A DNA stretch of 64,000 nucleotides from NCBI RefSeq assembly GCF_004402705.1, contig NZ_SOFM01000046.1, positions 1-64,000 on the forward strand, written 5' to 3'. The notes beneath the pieces were generated by a model. The model worked only from the letters and a program-made list of their open reading frames with translations. It did no database searches and was not told the origin of the DNA. A program made the position numbers and the translations under genes. Positions 1 to 7,804 of this stretch are shown in pieces. Numbering within the stretch: the first letter of the stretch is position 1; the number at the start of each line of letters is the position of its first letter. This stretch comes from Cryobacterium mannosilyticum. GTDB lineage: Bacteria > Actinomycetota > Actinomycetes > Actinomycetales > Microbacteriaceae.

Positions 1-1
1 A

Positions 2-124
2 CAGCGCCCGATCGCCCGCGCCGACACCAGCCCATCGACATCCGACATGGGACTGAGCGCTGGCCTCGATCGCCAGCCTCCAATAATCAACACGCTCTGT
101 AACCTGCGCCCGCTTCTCAGCCAT
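2..124 (-). CDS. Possible 5' end of an unrecognised gene running off the left edge
   Basis: An open minus-strand frame begins at an ATG at 124 and stays open to the window edge (41 codons). It starts MAEKRAQVTERVDYWRLAIE. The opening vaguely recalls the short first proteins of some insertion sequences (a basic region followed by a YW motif), but too little is visible to assign a family. The ATG lies at the edge of four tandem 21-bp repeats that would form its upstream region. The frame may also be chance, since a second minus-strand ATG in another frame exists at 50. Confidence 0.25.
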   Translation of the reverse strand, partial: MAEKRAQVTERVDYWRLAIEASAQSHVGCRWAGVGAGDRAL

Positions 125-206
125 GCGCCGCGAGCGCTCAAACCTGCGCCGCGAGCGCTCAAACATGCGCCGCGAGCGCTCAAACATGCGCCGCGAGCGC
201 TCAAAC
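123..206. repeat. Four tandem 21-bp repeats
   Basis: Four head-to-tail copies of a 21-bp unit containing CGCCGCGAGCGCTCAAAC start at 123, 144, 165 and 186. They differ only at the first base of the unit. Each contains the palindrome GAGCGCTC. Shorter degenerate copies (CGCCGAGATG) follow to about 235. Two helical turns of spacing would suit cooperative protein binding. No gene on the plus strand starts until 367, so the repeats sit in an upstream region. Confidence 0.8.
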
Positions 207-366
207 ACGCGCCGAGATGCGCCGAGATGCGCCCAGTTCGCCCATTGTCGCCCCGGGACCCCGAGGCTACACTGGCCCGTAACCGCAGGGGATCAGACGA
301 CGTGAGCGCGTCCGTGCCTCGCGGGCACAGCGGAATCCCGGTGTGCACAACGCCGGGGAGGACGCC

Positions 367-666
367 ATGAATCGCGATGACCTCGTCGGCATCTGGATCC
401 ACTCCCACGAAGAAAGCCGCGACGGGGCTCAGGTCTATCGACCTGTGGCTTACCCTTTCCCGCCATCCCGCGGACGGACATCCTTCACTCTGCGCGCCGA
501 CGGCAGCGCCCTCACCGGCCAACCTGGTCCGGATGATCGGGGCACCATCGCCGACGGCAGCTGGCGACTTGATGGCACCGTCCTCGCCCTGCGTGGTCCC
601 GAAGGGACTGCACGATATGAGGTGCTGGCTGCAGACGGGCAACATCTGGAGCTGCGACCGGCCTGA
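367..666 (+). CDS. Small lipocalin-like protein, first gene of the metallopeptidase/ATP-grasp set
   Basis: A 99-residue protein. The ATG at 367 is preferred over an in-frame ATG at 343 because GGGGAGG lies 5-11 bases before it. It begins MNRDDLVGIW and has a WxHSHEE element, a VYRP...FPPSRGR element and alternating beta-strand-like segments. This layout resembles small single-domain lipocalin-like or calycin proteins. There is no signal peptide, so a cytoplasmic location is likely. The stop lies 25 bp before the metallopeptidase gene, which implies co-transcription. Its role is unknown; it may bind the modified product or help the ATP-grasp enzyme. The family call is from pattern only. Confidence 0.7.
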   Translation: MNRDDLVGIWIHSHEESRDGAQVYRPVAYPFPPSRGRTSFTLRADGSALTGQPGPDDRGTIADGSWRLDGTVLALRGPEGTARYEVLAADGQHLELRPA

Positions 667-691
667 CTCCTTGAAGTGAAGGAGGCCAGAA

Positions 692-2395
692 ATGGCTGTC
701 AAAGAAAAAGACCCAGGAATCACCGAAGAAGATCTGCCCGCGCGACGCTCGTGTGGCACCAGCGAGGTCAATGAGCGTCTGATGCGCACGGTCGACGGTT
801 ACGCCGAGGCTCGCGCGGAAATCGAGAATCGCACGTCCCGCGTGCTCGATGCGGGGGTGGCGCTCCGAACGGGGTGCACCCAGATCCCCGTCGTCGTGCA
901 TGTCGTTTACCGCAACGCCGCGGAAAACGTGTCGGCCGCGCAGATCGACAGTCAGATCGCCGTGCTCAACGCGGACTTCCGGGCGACGAATGCCGACAAG
1001 TCCTCCACGCCCCCGGTTTTCCAACCGCTGATCGGCGACGCGAGGGTGACGTTCAAGCTCGCGACCACCGATCCGTCGGGCAACCCGACCGACGGCATCA
1101 CCCGCACCTCCACCACGACGACTCCCTTCAGCTCCGGGACCGACAATGTGAAGTCGGCCGCCACGGGCGGGGCGGACCCGTGGCCGTCGGACAAGTACCT
1201 CAACCTGTGGGTCTGCGGCAATCTGCGCAGCGGCTCGGGCCAGGCGCTGTTGGGCTATGCGCAGTTCCCCGGCGGTCCGGCCGCCACCGACGGGGTGGTC
1301 CTCGTGCACACCGGCTTCGGCAGCACGGGAACCGCCGCGTCGCCGTATGACCTGGGGCGGTCGGCCACCCACGAGATCGGCCACTGGCTCAACCTGCGGC
1401 ACATCTGGGGTGACGACGGCACCGGATGCTCCGGCAGCGACTTCGTTGCCGACACCCCCAACCAGGCCGGGCCGAACTACGGGGCGCCGGCGTTCCCGCA
1501 TCCGTCCTGCTCCAACGGCCCCAACGGCGACCTGTTCATGAACTACATGGACTACACCGACGACCGGGCGATGTTCATGTTCACTCAGGGGCAGGCCGAC
1601 CGGATGCAGGCGGCTCTCGACGGTCCCCGATCGAGCATCGGGGTCAGCGGGCCGTGCATCGGCAAGCCGGTCAAGGAGTTCGTGAAGGACCTGCCGAAGG
1701 ACCACCCGAAGGACATCATCAAGGAGAACCCGAAGGACTTCGCCAAGGATCTCCCGAAGGACTTCGTGAAGGACAAGCCCAAGGACCTCGTGAAGGACAA
1801 CCCGAAGGACCTGATCAAGGACGGCCCGAAGGACTTCGTGAAGGACAAGCCCAAGGACCTCGTGAAGGACAACCCGAAGGAGTTCTCGAAGGACATCGTG
1901 AAGGACAAGCCGAAGGAGGGTGTCAAGGACCGGCCGAAGGAGTTCGCCAAGGACTTCGTGAAGGACCGTCCGAAAGACCTGATCAAGGACCGGCCGAAGG
2001 ACCTCGTCAAAGACCGGCCGAAGGACCTGGGCAAGGACTTCATCGACGACATCCCCAAGCAGCTCCGCGACCCCGTCAAGGAGCTCGGCGGCGAAATCGG
2101 GCCGATCGATCCGGGTCCGCTGGGCAACCCGCCGTTCACCGGTCCGCTCACCGGTCCGTTCGGCGGCGGTGCGACGCCGTTCGTGATCGGCACCGGCCGC
2201 GACAACGTGCCGGACGAATCCCAGGTCGAGCAGGGTGACGCCATGAGCTCGCTGATGGGTGTCCTGCAGCAGCTCGGCGCCATCCTCGCCGACTACTCGA
2301 GTGCCGCAGAGGCCGGTGAGCTCACCGCCGCCGATGTGGCGCGCTGGCAGCAGCTCGCCGGTGTCTATGCCCAGATCATTGCACTCCTGGGCTGA
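692..2395 (+). CDS. M43-like zinc metallopeptidase with a long Lys-Asp repeat tail
   Basis: A 567-residue protein with GAAGGAGG just upstream. Residues 1-40 contain an RRSCGTSEVNERL segment typical of the N-terminus of M43B (pappalysin-like) peptidases, but there is no signal peptide. The zinc site HEIGHWLNLRH is at 227-237, followed by a downstream NYMDYTDD Met-turn region. Residues about 325-464 are some fourteen copies of an 8-residue unit, hydrophobic-hydrophobic-K-D-x-P-K-D. A Gly/Pro-rich linker follows, then a helical C-terminus ending in ALLG. M43 enzymes normally end near the catalytic domain, so the repeat tail is an addition. With an MvdD-like ATP-grasp ligase next in the operon, the tail may be a substrate for Lys-Asp/Glu side-chain crosslinking. 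The peptidase call is strong; the substrate idea is inference. Confidence 0.85.
   Translation: MAVKEKDPGITEEDLPARRSCGTSEVNERLMRTVDGYAEARAEIENRTSRVLDAGVALRTGCTQIPVVVHVVYRNAAENVSAAQIDSQIAVLNADFRATNADKSSTPPVFQPLIGDARVTFKLATTDPSGNPTDGITRTSTTTTPFSSGTDNVKSAATGGADPWPSDKYLNLWVCGNLRSGSGQALLGYAQFPGGPAATDGVVLVHTGFGSTGTAASPYDLGRSATHEIGHWLNLRHIWGDDGTGCSGSDFVADTPNQAGPNYGAPAFPHPSCSNGPNGDLFMNYMDYTDDRAMFMFTQGQADRMQAALDGPRSSIGVSGPCIGKPVKEFVKDLPKDHPKDIIKENPKDFAKDLPKDFVKDKPKDLVKDNPKDLIKDGPKDFVKDKPKDLVKDNPKEFSKDIVKDKPKEGVKDRPKEFAKDFVKDRPKDLIKDRPKDLVKDRPKDLGKDFIDDIPKQLRDPVKELGGEIGPIDPGPLGNPPFTGPLTGPFGGGATPFVIGTGRDNVPDESQVEQGDAMSSLMGVLQQLGAILADYSSAAEAGELTAADVARWQQLAGVYAQIIALLG
1664..2080 (+). repeat. Coding repeat array for the KD-rich tail
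   Basis: In-frame array encoding the repeated (F/L)(V/I)KDxPKD units. Two 4-residue half-units interrupt the 8-residue period. A 57-bp stretch at 1753-1809 recurs exactly at 1825-1881, a 72-bp (24-residue) offset, which points to recent tandem duplication. The low-complexity DNA also leaves very long open frames on the other strand that are not genes. Confidence 0.9.
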
Positions 2396-2464
2396 GCACG
2401 ACCGCTCCGTGGTCGCCGCCGGGGCACAGGCAGACTGTGCCCCGGCGGCGGGCAGGCGCGCGTC

Positions 2465-3421
2465 GTGATTCTCATCGTCAGCTTTCCCGACAATAAGCAT
2501 GTCACCCGGGTGCTCGAGCACATCACCCGGCCGACCACCGTGTGCGACATCGCGGACTTCCCCGTGCGCACCCTCCTCAACGTCGAGTTCAGCGACGTGG
2601 TCGACGGCGCCGACCGTCTCTCGTTCACGCCGCCAGGCATGGCGGAGATCAACCTGGCCGAGATCGGCGCGGTCTGGTTCCGGCGCATCCGCCCGATCGG
2701 GCTCGACCCGGCGTTGACGGATGCGACGAGCCGGCTCTTCGCCTGGTCGGAGAGCACCGAGGCGCTCACCGGCCTGTGGCACGCGATGGAGTGCTTCTGG
2801 ATGAACCCGCCCGCCGCCGACGAGGCCGGCCAGCGCAAGATCCGCCAGCTGCAGGTGGCCCGGCAGGTGGGCCTGTCCGTGCCGGAGACCCTGATCACGA
2901 ACGATCCCGTGCGGGCGGCGGCCTTCATCGATCAGCGCGCGGAGGGCACGGTGATCCGCAAGGCCTTCCGCAACATCGCGGAGGCCCCGCGGTCGACGGC
3001 GGTGGTCACCGCGGAGGACCGGGCGCACATCGACGATGTGCGCTACGCGCCGGTCACCTTCCAGCAGTTCGTGCCCGCCGACCTCGACCTGCGGGTGATC
3101 GTCATCGAGCAGGAGATCTTCGCCGCCTCGATTCGCTCCGAGCCGGAGTACCGCACCGACTACCGGCTGGGCATCGGCTCCGCGGAGTTCAACCCATACC
3201 AACTGCCGCACGACGTCGCCTCGGCGCTGCTCGCCCTGCACGCCCGGCTCGGTCTCGCCTACGGCGCCTCGGATTTCCGGGTCACCCCGGACGGCGAGCA
3301 CGTCTTCCTCGAGGTGAACCCGGGCGGCGAATACCTCTTCGCGAGCGACCGCACCGGCCAGCCGGTGCCGCAGGCCATCGCGGCGAGCCTCGAGCGTCAC
3401 GATCGGGACCACGCCGGCTGA
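2465..3421 (+). CDS. MvdD-like ATP-grasp ligase (predicted graspetide-type peptide maturase)
   Basis: A 318-residue protein starting at GTG 2465, MILIVSFPDNKHVTRVLEHI, an MvdC/MvdD pre-ATP-grasp opening. The ATP-grasp core includes RKAFRNIAE near residue 160 and the Mg-binding EVNPGGEYLF at about 283-292. Length matches microviridin-type ligases, which join Asp/Glu side-chain carboxyls to Thr/Ser (esters) or Lys (amides) in ribosomal peptides. No separate precursor peptide is visible nearby; the only Lys/Asp-repeat protein is the metallopeptidase encoded 69 bp upstream on the same strand. The inferred job is crosslinking of that tail. A RimK-like amino-acid ligase acting on another protein is the main alternative. 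Confidence 0.85.
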   Translation: MILIVSFPDNKHVTRVLEHITRPTTVCDIADFPVRTLLNVEFSDVVDGADRLSFTPPGMAEINLAEIGAVWFRRIRPIGLDPALTDATSRLFAWSESTEALTGLWHAMECFWMNPPAADEAGQRKIRQLQVARQVGLSVPETLITNDPVRAAAFIDQRAEGTVIRKAFRNIAEAPRSTAVVTAEDRAHIDDVRYAPVTFQQFVPADLDLRVIVIEQEIFAASIRSEPEYRTDYRLGIGSAEFNPYQLPHDVASALLALHARLGLAYGASDFRVTPDGEHVFLEVNPGGEYLFASDRTGQPVPQAIAASLERHDRDHAG

Positions 3422-3455
3422 CCCGCACCCCAACGCCCAGCCCCCGCCCAGCTCG

Positions 3456-3682
3456 AGCCCCCGGTGGTCGAGCCCCCGGTGGTCGAGCCCCCGGTGGTCG
3501 AGCTTGTCGAGACCAGGCCCCCCGGGCGCTCGACCAAGTCGGCGGTCGAGCTTGTCGAGACCAGGCCCCTCGGCGCTCGACCAAGTCGGTGGTCGAGCTT
3601 GTCGAGACCCCCGAGACCCCCGAGACCCCCGCGACCCCGGTGGTCGAGCTTGTCGAGACCCCCGAGACCCCCGAGACCGGCA
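3456..3682. repeat. Intergenic array of a 22-bp dispersed repeat
   Basis: Four copies of a 22-bp unit ending GTCGAGCTTGTCGAGACC start at 3493, 3541, 3588 and 3639, about 48 bp apart. They are preceded by three short CCCGGTGGTCGAG units and separated by related GCGCTCGACCAAGTC spacers and GAGACCCCC runs. A further exact copy lies at 5341-5362 and degenerate copies at about 43806-43872. Dispersed repeats of this kind sit between genes in several Microbacteriaceae. The spacers are related to each other, so this is not a CRISPR array. Confidence 0.85.
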
Positions 3683-3742
3683 CTATCGCATCATCCCGCC
3701 CGGTTCTACCATGTACTCCGTGGATGCAAAGAAGCAGACCCC

Positions 3743-5164
3743 ATGACCATGCTGGCGACGATCAGCAGCGGCCGCGTCGACGTCGATGAGCGCGCGGTGG
3801 CCGACCTCGCCGCGCACCTGCGCGGCGAGCTGATCCGACCCCGCGACGCGGCCTACGACCAGGCGCGCCGGGTGTGGAACGGCTCGATCAGCCGATTCTC
3901 CGGCCTGATCGCCCGGTGCGCCTCCCGCGACGATGTGAGTGCCGCGGTTCGCTTCGCCCGAGGCAATGACGTGCTGGTGGCGGTGCGCGGCGGCGGGCAC
4001 AGCTTTCCCGGATACTCCGTCTGCGACGACGGACTGGTCATCGACCTGTCGCCGATGAACGGCATCCGGGTTGATCCCGACGCCCGCACGGCGAGCGTGC
4101 AGGCCGGGGCGCTGCTCGGCGATCTGGACCGCGCCACCCAGCAGCACGCCCTCGCGGTGCCCTCGGGGATCGTCACCCACACCGGCGTCGCCGGGCTGAC
4201 CCTCGGCGGCGGCCTCGGCTGGCTGATGCGCAAGCACGGGCTGACCATCGACCAGCTGCTGTCGGTGGGCATGGTCACCGCCGACGGCGGGTTCGTGCGG
4301 GCGAGCGCCAGTGAGAACCCCGAGCTGTTCTGGGGAGTGCGCGGGGGTGGCGGCAACTTCGGGATCGTCACCGAGTTCGAGTTCCGGCTGAACCGGGTCG
4401 GCCCGATCCTTATGGCCGGGCCGGTCTTCTGGCCCGGGACCGAGTCGGTGAAGGTGCTGCGTTTCTACCGCGAGTGGATTGCCGAGGCGCCCGACGATCT
4501 GATGACCATGGTGGTGCACCGCCGCGCCCCTGATGTCGACTGGATGCCGTCCGACCTGCGCGGACAGCCCGTCGTCGCCGTCGTCAGCTGCTTCGCGGGG
4601 CCGGTGGAGGACGGCGAAGAAGTGATGAAGCCGCTGAAGGCGTTCGGCCACCCGGTGTTGGATCTGTGCCGGCCGAAGCCGTTCCTGGAACACCAGGCCA
4701 TGTTCGACCCCAGCTATCCGCCCGGCCGGTGGTACTACATGCGGTCCTGCGATGTCGCCGAGCTCACCGACGAGGTCATCAACATCACGGCCGATCACGC
4801 GGCCAGGATCACGTCGCCGCTGACCGCATTCCCGATCTGGCAGGGCGGGGGAGCTGCGGCCCGCGTGCCCGAAGACGACACCGCGTTCCACGGGCGCGCC
4901 GCCGGCCACACGTTCAACATCAACGCCGCCACCGAGGGCCCCGACGGGTTCGACCGGGAACGCGACTGGGTGCGCAATTTCTGGTCGGACCTCGAGCCCT
5001 TCCACACCAGCGTCTACGTGAACTTTCTGATGGACGAGGGCGAAGAGCGGGTTCGGCAGGCGTACGGCGAGGCGAAGTACACCCGGCTCCGTGCCCTCAA
5101 ACGCGCCTGGGATCCGGAGAACTTCTTCCGGCTGAACCAGAACATCGCGCCTCTGCCCGCTTAA
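3743..5164 (+). CDS. FAD-binding oxidoreductase of the berberine-bridge (BBE-like) family
   Basis: A 473-residue flavoenzyme. The frame is open upstream through the repeat array, but the first residues that fit the family start at ATG 3743 (MTMLATISSG). The FAD_binding_4 (PCMH-type) domain occupies roughly residues 40-210, with RGGGHS around His86, the usual covalent FAD attachment site. The second attachment Cys of bicovalent members is absent (GIVTHTGVAG in that loop), so FAD is probably held by one bond. The C-terminal BBE motif NFFRLNQNIAPL closes the protein. Family members oxidise alcohols, sugars or alkaloid-like compounds with O2; the substrate here is unknown. The gene stands alone between two repeat-bearing intergenic regions. 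Confidence 0.88.
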   Translation: MTMLATISSGRVDVDERAVADLAAHLRGELIRPRDAAYDQARRVWNGSISRFSGLIARCASRDDVSAAVRFARGNDVLVAVRGGGHSFPGYSVCDDGLVIDLSPMNGIRVDPDARTASVQAGALLGDLDRATQQHALAVPSGIVTHTGVAGLTLGGGLGWLMRKHGLTIDQLLSVGMVTADGGFVRASASENPELFWGVRGGGGNFGIVTEFEFRLNRVGPILMAGPVFWPGTESVKVLRFYREWIAEAPDDLMTMVVHRRAPDVDWMPSDLRGQPVVAVVSCFAGPVEDGEEVMKPLKAFGHPVLDLCRPKPFLEHQAMFDPSYPPGRWYYMRSCDVAELTDEVINITADHAARITSPLTAFPIWQGGGAAARVPEDDTAFHGRAAGHTFNINAATEGPDGFDRERDWVRNFWSDLEPFHTSVYVNFLMDEGEERVRQAYGEAKYTRLRALKRAWDPENFFRLNQNIAPLPA

Positions 5165-5540
5165 GGGTGACCGCCGTGGGCGTGGCCACCACGGCGACCA
5201 CGGCACGGATGCCTTGGGTTGCGTTAGCGACGGCGCCCGGCTCGTACTGGAGCCGCGTCGAGACCAGTGCCCCACGTCCGGTCGAGCCCCTCGGCCGTCG
5301 AGCCCGTCGGCCGTCGTGCCCGTCGGTGGTCGAGCCGATCGGTGGTCGAGCTTGTCGAGACCAGACCCCTGAGGCGACGAGGTCTGACCGGGCGGGCAAC
5401 CCGATATGTCTGCGCTGTCCTCAGCGTGACCTCGGCCGCCCATTTGCCCTGAACTGGGGACAGATAACCAGGCCACAGGTGACTTTGCACCCCGGAGCCC
5501 CCATAGGCTGGCAACACGGCAACAGTTGGGGGACTGAAGA
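5165..5540. other. Gene-free region with dispersed repeat copies
   Basis: No supportable gene is visible. The segment holds one exact copy of the 22-bp GTCGAGCTTGTCGAGACC-type repeat at 5341-5362 and shorter CCGTCGAGCCCGTCGG-like derivatives from 5275. It ends in less GC-rich sequence (from about 5455) that should carry the promoter of the small membrane protein. Confidence 0.6.
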
Positions 5541-5891
5541 ATGAGCCCGGATGGACTTGGTACGCTGCTGGCGGCATACGGCGGAATTCTTGTGATGACG
5601 GTCTTTCTTCCGTTTGTTGCTTCGTTTCTCCTAGACGGCGTGGTGCAGGTGCTTCGGAGCAATGGTCTGAAACTCTTCCTCGCCGCTCTCGCAATGACAG
5701 TGCTCGTCGCGCTCGGCGGATACCTTCTCTGGCAGTACGGGAGTACCAACCCGCCCCTGCCTTCGACGACGCTGGTGAGCATGGGAACTCTCGCACAGAT
5801 GCTGCTGACGTTCTCGACCCTGCTGGCGGCAGTCGCTTTCGTCATCCGCACGACGAAGCTCCTCTGGAAGACACGGCGGGCGGCGGCATGA
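5541..5891 (+). CDS. Small membrane protein of unknown function
   Basis: A 116-residue protein (MSPDGLGTLLAAYGGILVMT) with three predicted membrane segments at roughly residues 8-35, 43-66 and 76-103, and a basic C-terminus (RTTKLLWKTRRAAA). It begins the less GC-rich block and is followed 46 bp later by the DnaJ/NERD-like membrane protein, so the two may act together. I recognise no family. Confidence 0.7.
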   Translation: MSPDGLGTLLAAYGGILVMTVFLPFVASFLLDGVVQVLRSNGLKLFLAALAMTVLVALGGYLLWQYGSTNPPLPSTTLVSMGTLAQMLLTFSTLLAAVAFVIRTTKLLWKTRRAAA

Positions 5892-5937
5892 AGACGCTGG
5901 CAGGGCATCTGGTGCGTCGAGTCTCTGCCCAGCTCAC

Positions 5938-7284
5938 GTGACCACCTCCGGAACGACCCACTACGGCGTGCTGGGCGTAGCGGCATCCGTCAGCGCGCAC
6001 GAGCTCAAGCGTGCCTATCGACGGATGCAGCGCACCAGCCATCCGGACACCGGCGGTTCCGCAGAGCAGTTCCGCATTGTGCAGGACGCGTGGGCCGCGC
6101 TGGGCACCCCCGACAGGCGCGCGGCCTACGACCGTACGCTGAGCGCCGGTTCGGCTCACCACAGTGCGGCTGAGCCGCGGGTCGGACCGACGAGTCAGAC
6201 GTCCCGCACACCGACTCGGCCATCGACAGCCGAGGAACGACCACGAGTGCGGCGTGCGGACAGCCATGGGCATCCCGGGGGAAGTTTCCGCTTGAAATAC
6301 CGTGATCTGATGATCGCCTGGCTGGTCAACCCCACCCCTCCGTCGCCGCCTGTGCCTTGGGTCCCGGCGCGCAAGGCGCGCGGCAGGTTCTTCCGCCGGG
6401 GGCTGCGATTGGGCGCGCAGATGACGACATCGTTCGCTGCGGTCGGAGCGGGCCTCGTCCTTTTTCTTGCCTGGAGACAGGGACTTCTCGCGGAGGGCAT
6501 CGCCGCAATCTGGATGCCGCTGCTCCTGGTAGCCGGATTCGGTGGCTTCGCCGGGGCGATTTGTTCCGTACCCGTTTCGCTACTACGGATGCGTCGGGAT
6601 TCCTACCGCCGGGAACTCATCCGATATGCGAAGGAGAAGGCCGCGACGTTTGCCGCGGCCCAGGCAGATTTCCGCCGTGCGCAGAGGGCCTTCGAGATTG
6701 ATCTCCGTGCCCGGCCGTCCAACACCGCACCACTCTTGGCGGCGCCATACTCGGAGGACGCCGTGCGAGTGGCGCCCCCGAGCATCCGTGTGTGGTTGGA
6801 CCGGGCTCTGGCGCAGGAAGACACCGCCCGCGCGCTGGCTTTCGTCGGACCGCGCTTCTCGATCTGGCACGACGTGGAACTTGGAGCGGGGCACACACGG
6901 TTCGACCAATTGGTGGTCGGTCCGCAGGGCCTGATCGTGATCGAATCCATGACCGAGGCGGGGCCGGTGACCGTGGAGCACGATTCTCTGCGGCACGGCG
7001 GCCGCGCGGTTCCCGATGTACTCGACTCACTCCGGCCGCGCCTGGCGGCTGTGGACAAGACGTTGGGGATCGGTGGTGCCTCGGCGATGCTCCTCGTCTA
7101 TGCGGATTCAGCACTTCTTCACTCCCGGCTCCAACAGCTGGGTGGTTGCGCGATGCCGACGTTCGTCGTCGGGGCCAGCCATCTGGCTGCGGCATTGGTA
7201 GGACTGCCCGGTGTGGACGAGGGTGCAACATGGCAGCTTGATCGATTGCGGGCGACCGTCGCGGAGCGCGTGCGTTTCGCCTAG
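5938..7284 (+). CDS. DnaJ-domain membrane protein with a NERD-like C-terminal region
   Basis: A 448-residue protein from GTG 5938. A J domain spans about residues 6-70 (HYGVLGV...HPDTGG...AAYDRTL) with the HPD signature for DnaK stimulation. Two membrane segments follow at about 160-215. The C-terminal 150 residues contain RFDQLVVGPQGLIVIESMTE, which resembles the core of NERD (nuclease-related) domains, (F)DHLVVGPxGVFVIDTK. Here the final acidic/Lys positions are altered, so nuclease activity is uncertain. J-domain plus NERD membrane proteins are known in actinobacteria without a settled role. Neighbours suggest an accessory, possibly defensive, setting. Confidence 0.72.
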   Translation: MTTSGTTHYGVLGVAASVSAHELKRAYRRMQRTSHPDTGGSAEQFRIVQDAWAALGTPDRRAAYDRTLSAGSAHHSAAEPRVGPTSQTSRTPTRPSTAEERPRVRRADSHGHPGGSFRLKYRDLMIAWLVNPTPPSPPVPWVPARKARGRFFRRGLRLGAQMTTSFAAVGAGLVLFLAWRQGLLAEGIAAIWMPLLLVAGFGGFAGAICSVPVSLLRMRRDSYRRELIRYAKEKAATFAAAQADFRRAQRAFEIDLRARPSNTAPLLAAPYSEDAVRVAPPSIRVWLDRALAQEDTARALAFVGPRFSIWHDVELGAGHTRFDQLVVGPQGLIVIESMTEAGPVTVEHDSLRHGGRAVPDVLDSLRPRLAAVDKTLGIGGASAMLLVYADSALLHSRLQQLGGCAMPTFVVGASHLAAALVGLPGVDEGATWQLDRLRATVAERVRFA

Positions 7285-7405
7285 GAGCCAGCGGAGCGAG
7301 CAGGGCCAGTGCAATGTTACGAGGATAGAAGGCGCAGTCATCGGCCCGCCGCCGCTAGCTAAGCTGGGCATACGGATCGACGGCCACGCAACGGGGAGAC
7401 ACACT

Positions 7406-7804
7406 TTGAAAAAGAGAATCAATGTGGTCGGTGCCGTCCTCACCCGGGGGAAGACGATTCTTGCGGCGCAGCGCAGTTCGAGCATGTCTCTGCCGGGCAT
7501 GTGGGAGTTTCCAGGAGGCAAGATCGAGCCGAACGAGTCACCGGAACAGGCGTTGCTCCGAGAACTCGAAGAAGAGTTGCTCTGCTCCGCCGAGATCGGC
7601 GAACATGTCGCGACCACCGAGCACGAGTATGACTTCGGCATTGTCATTCTTACGACCTACTACTGCTCGCTAGTCGGCAAGGAACCTCGCCTGACAGAGC
7701 ACGCGGAGCTTCGCTGGGTGGACGCCGCTGAACTTGACCAGCTGGATTGGGCTCCCGCCGATATTCCGGCAGTCGAACGGGTTATGAAAGACTTCCTCGT
7801 TTGA
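7406..7804 (+). CDS. Nudix (MutT-like) nucleoside triphosphate pyrophosphohydrolase
   Basis: A 132-residue protein. The start is taken as TTG 7406 because GGGGAG lies eight bases before it and the encoded MKKRINVVGAVL opens a MutT fold exactly; the upstream open frame has no matching sequence. The Nudix box runs GGKIEPNE...RELEEELLC. All acidic residues are present, but the usual Gly near the end is Leu. The family hydrolyses NDP-X compounds such as 8-oxo-dGTP. Its stop overlaps the TTG start of the following helicase gene (TTGA), so the two are translationally coupled and probably act in one system. Confidence 0.87.
   Translation: MKKRINVVGAVLTRGKTILAAQRSSSMSLPGMWEFPGGKIEPNESPEQALLRELEEELLCSAEIGEHVATTEHEYDFGIVILTTYYCSLVGKEPRLTEHAELRWVDAAELDQLDWAPADIPAVERVMKDFLV

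Noticed and set aside
512..3433. A very long open frame on the minus strand across the metallopeptidase and ATP-grasp genes
   Set aside because: It is the antisense of high-GC coding DNA and the KD repeats; its protein is a monotonous Val-Leu-Arg-Glu run with no domain, while the plus-strand genes have clear motifs.
3493..3660. Repeat-spacer pattern resembling a CRISPR array
   Set aside because: The 26-29 bp spacers are near copies of each other, the repeat also occurs singly elsewhere, and no cas genes are present.
3683..5986. Long minus-strand frame antisense to the FAD oxidoreductase
   Set aside because: No domain, odd composition, and it covers a gene with clear FAD and BBE motifs.
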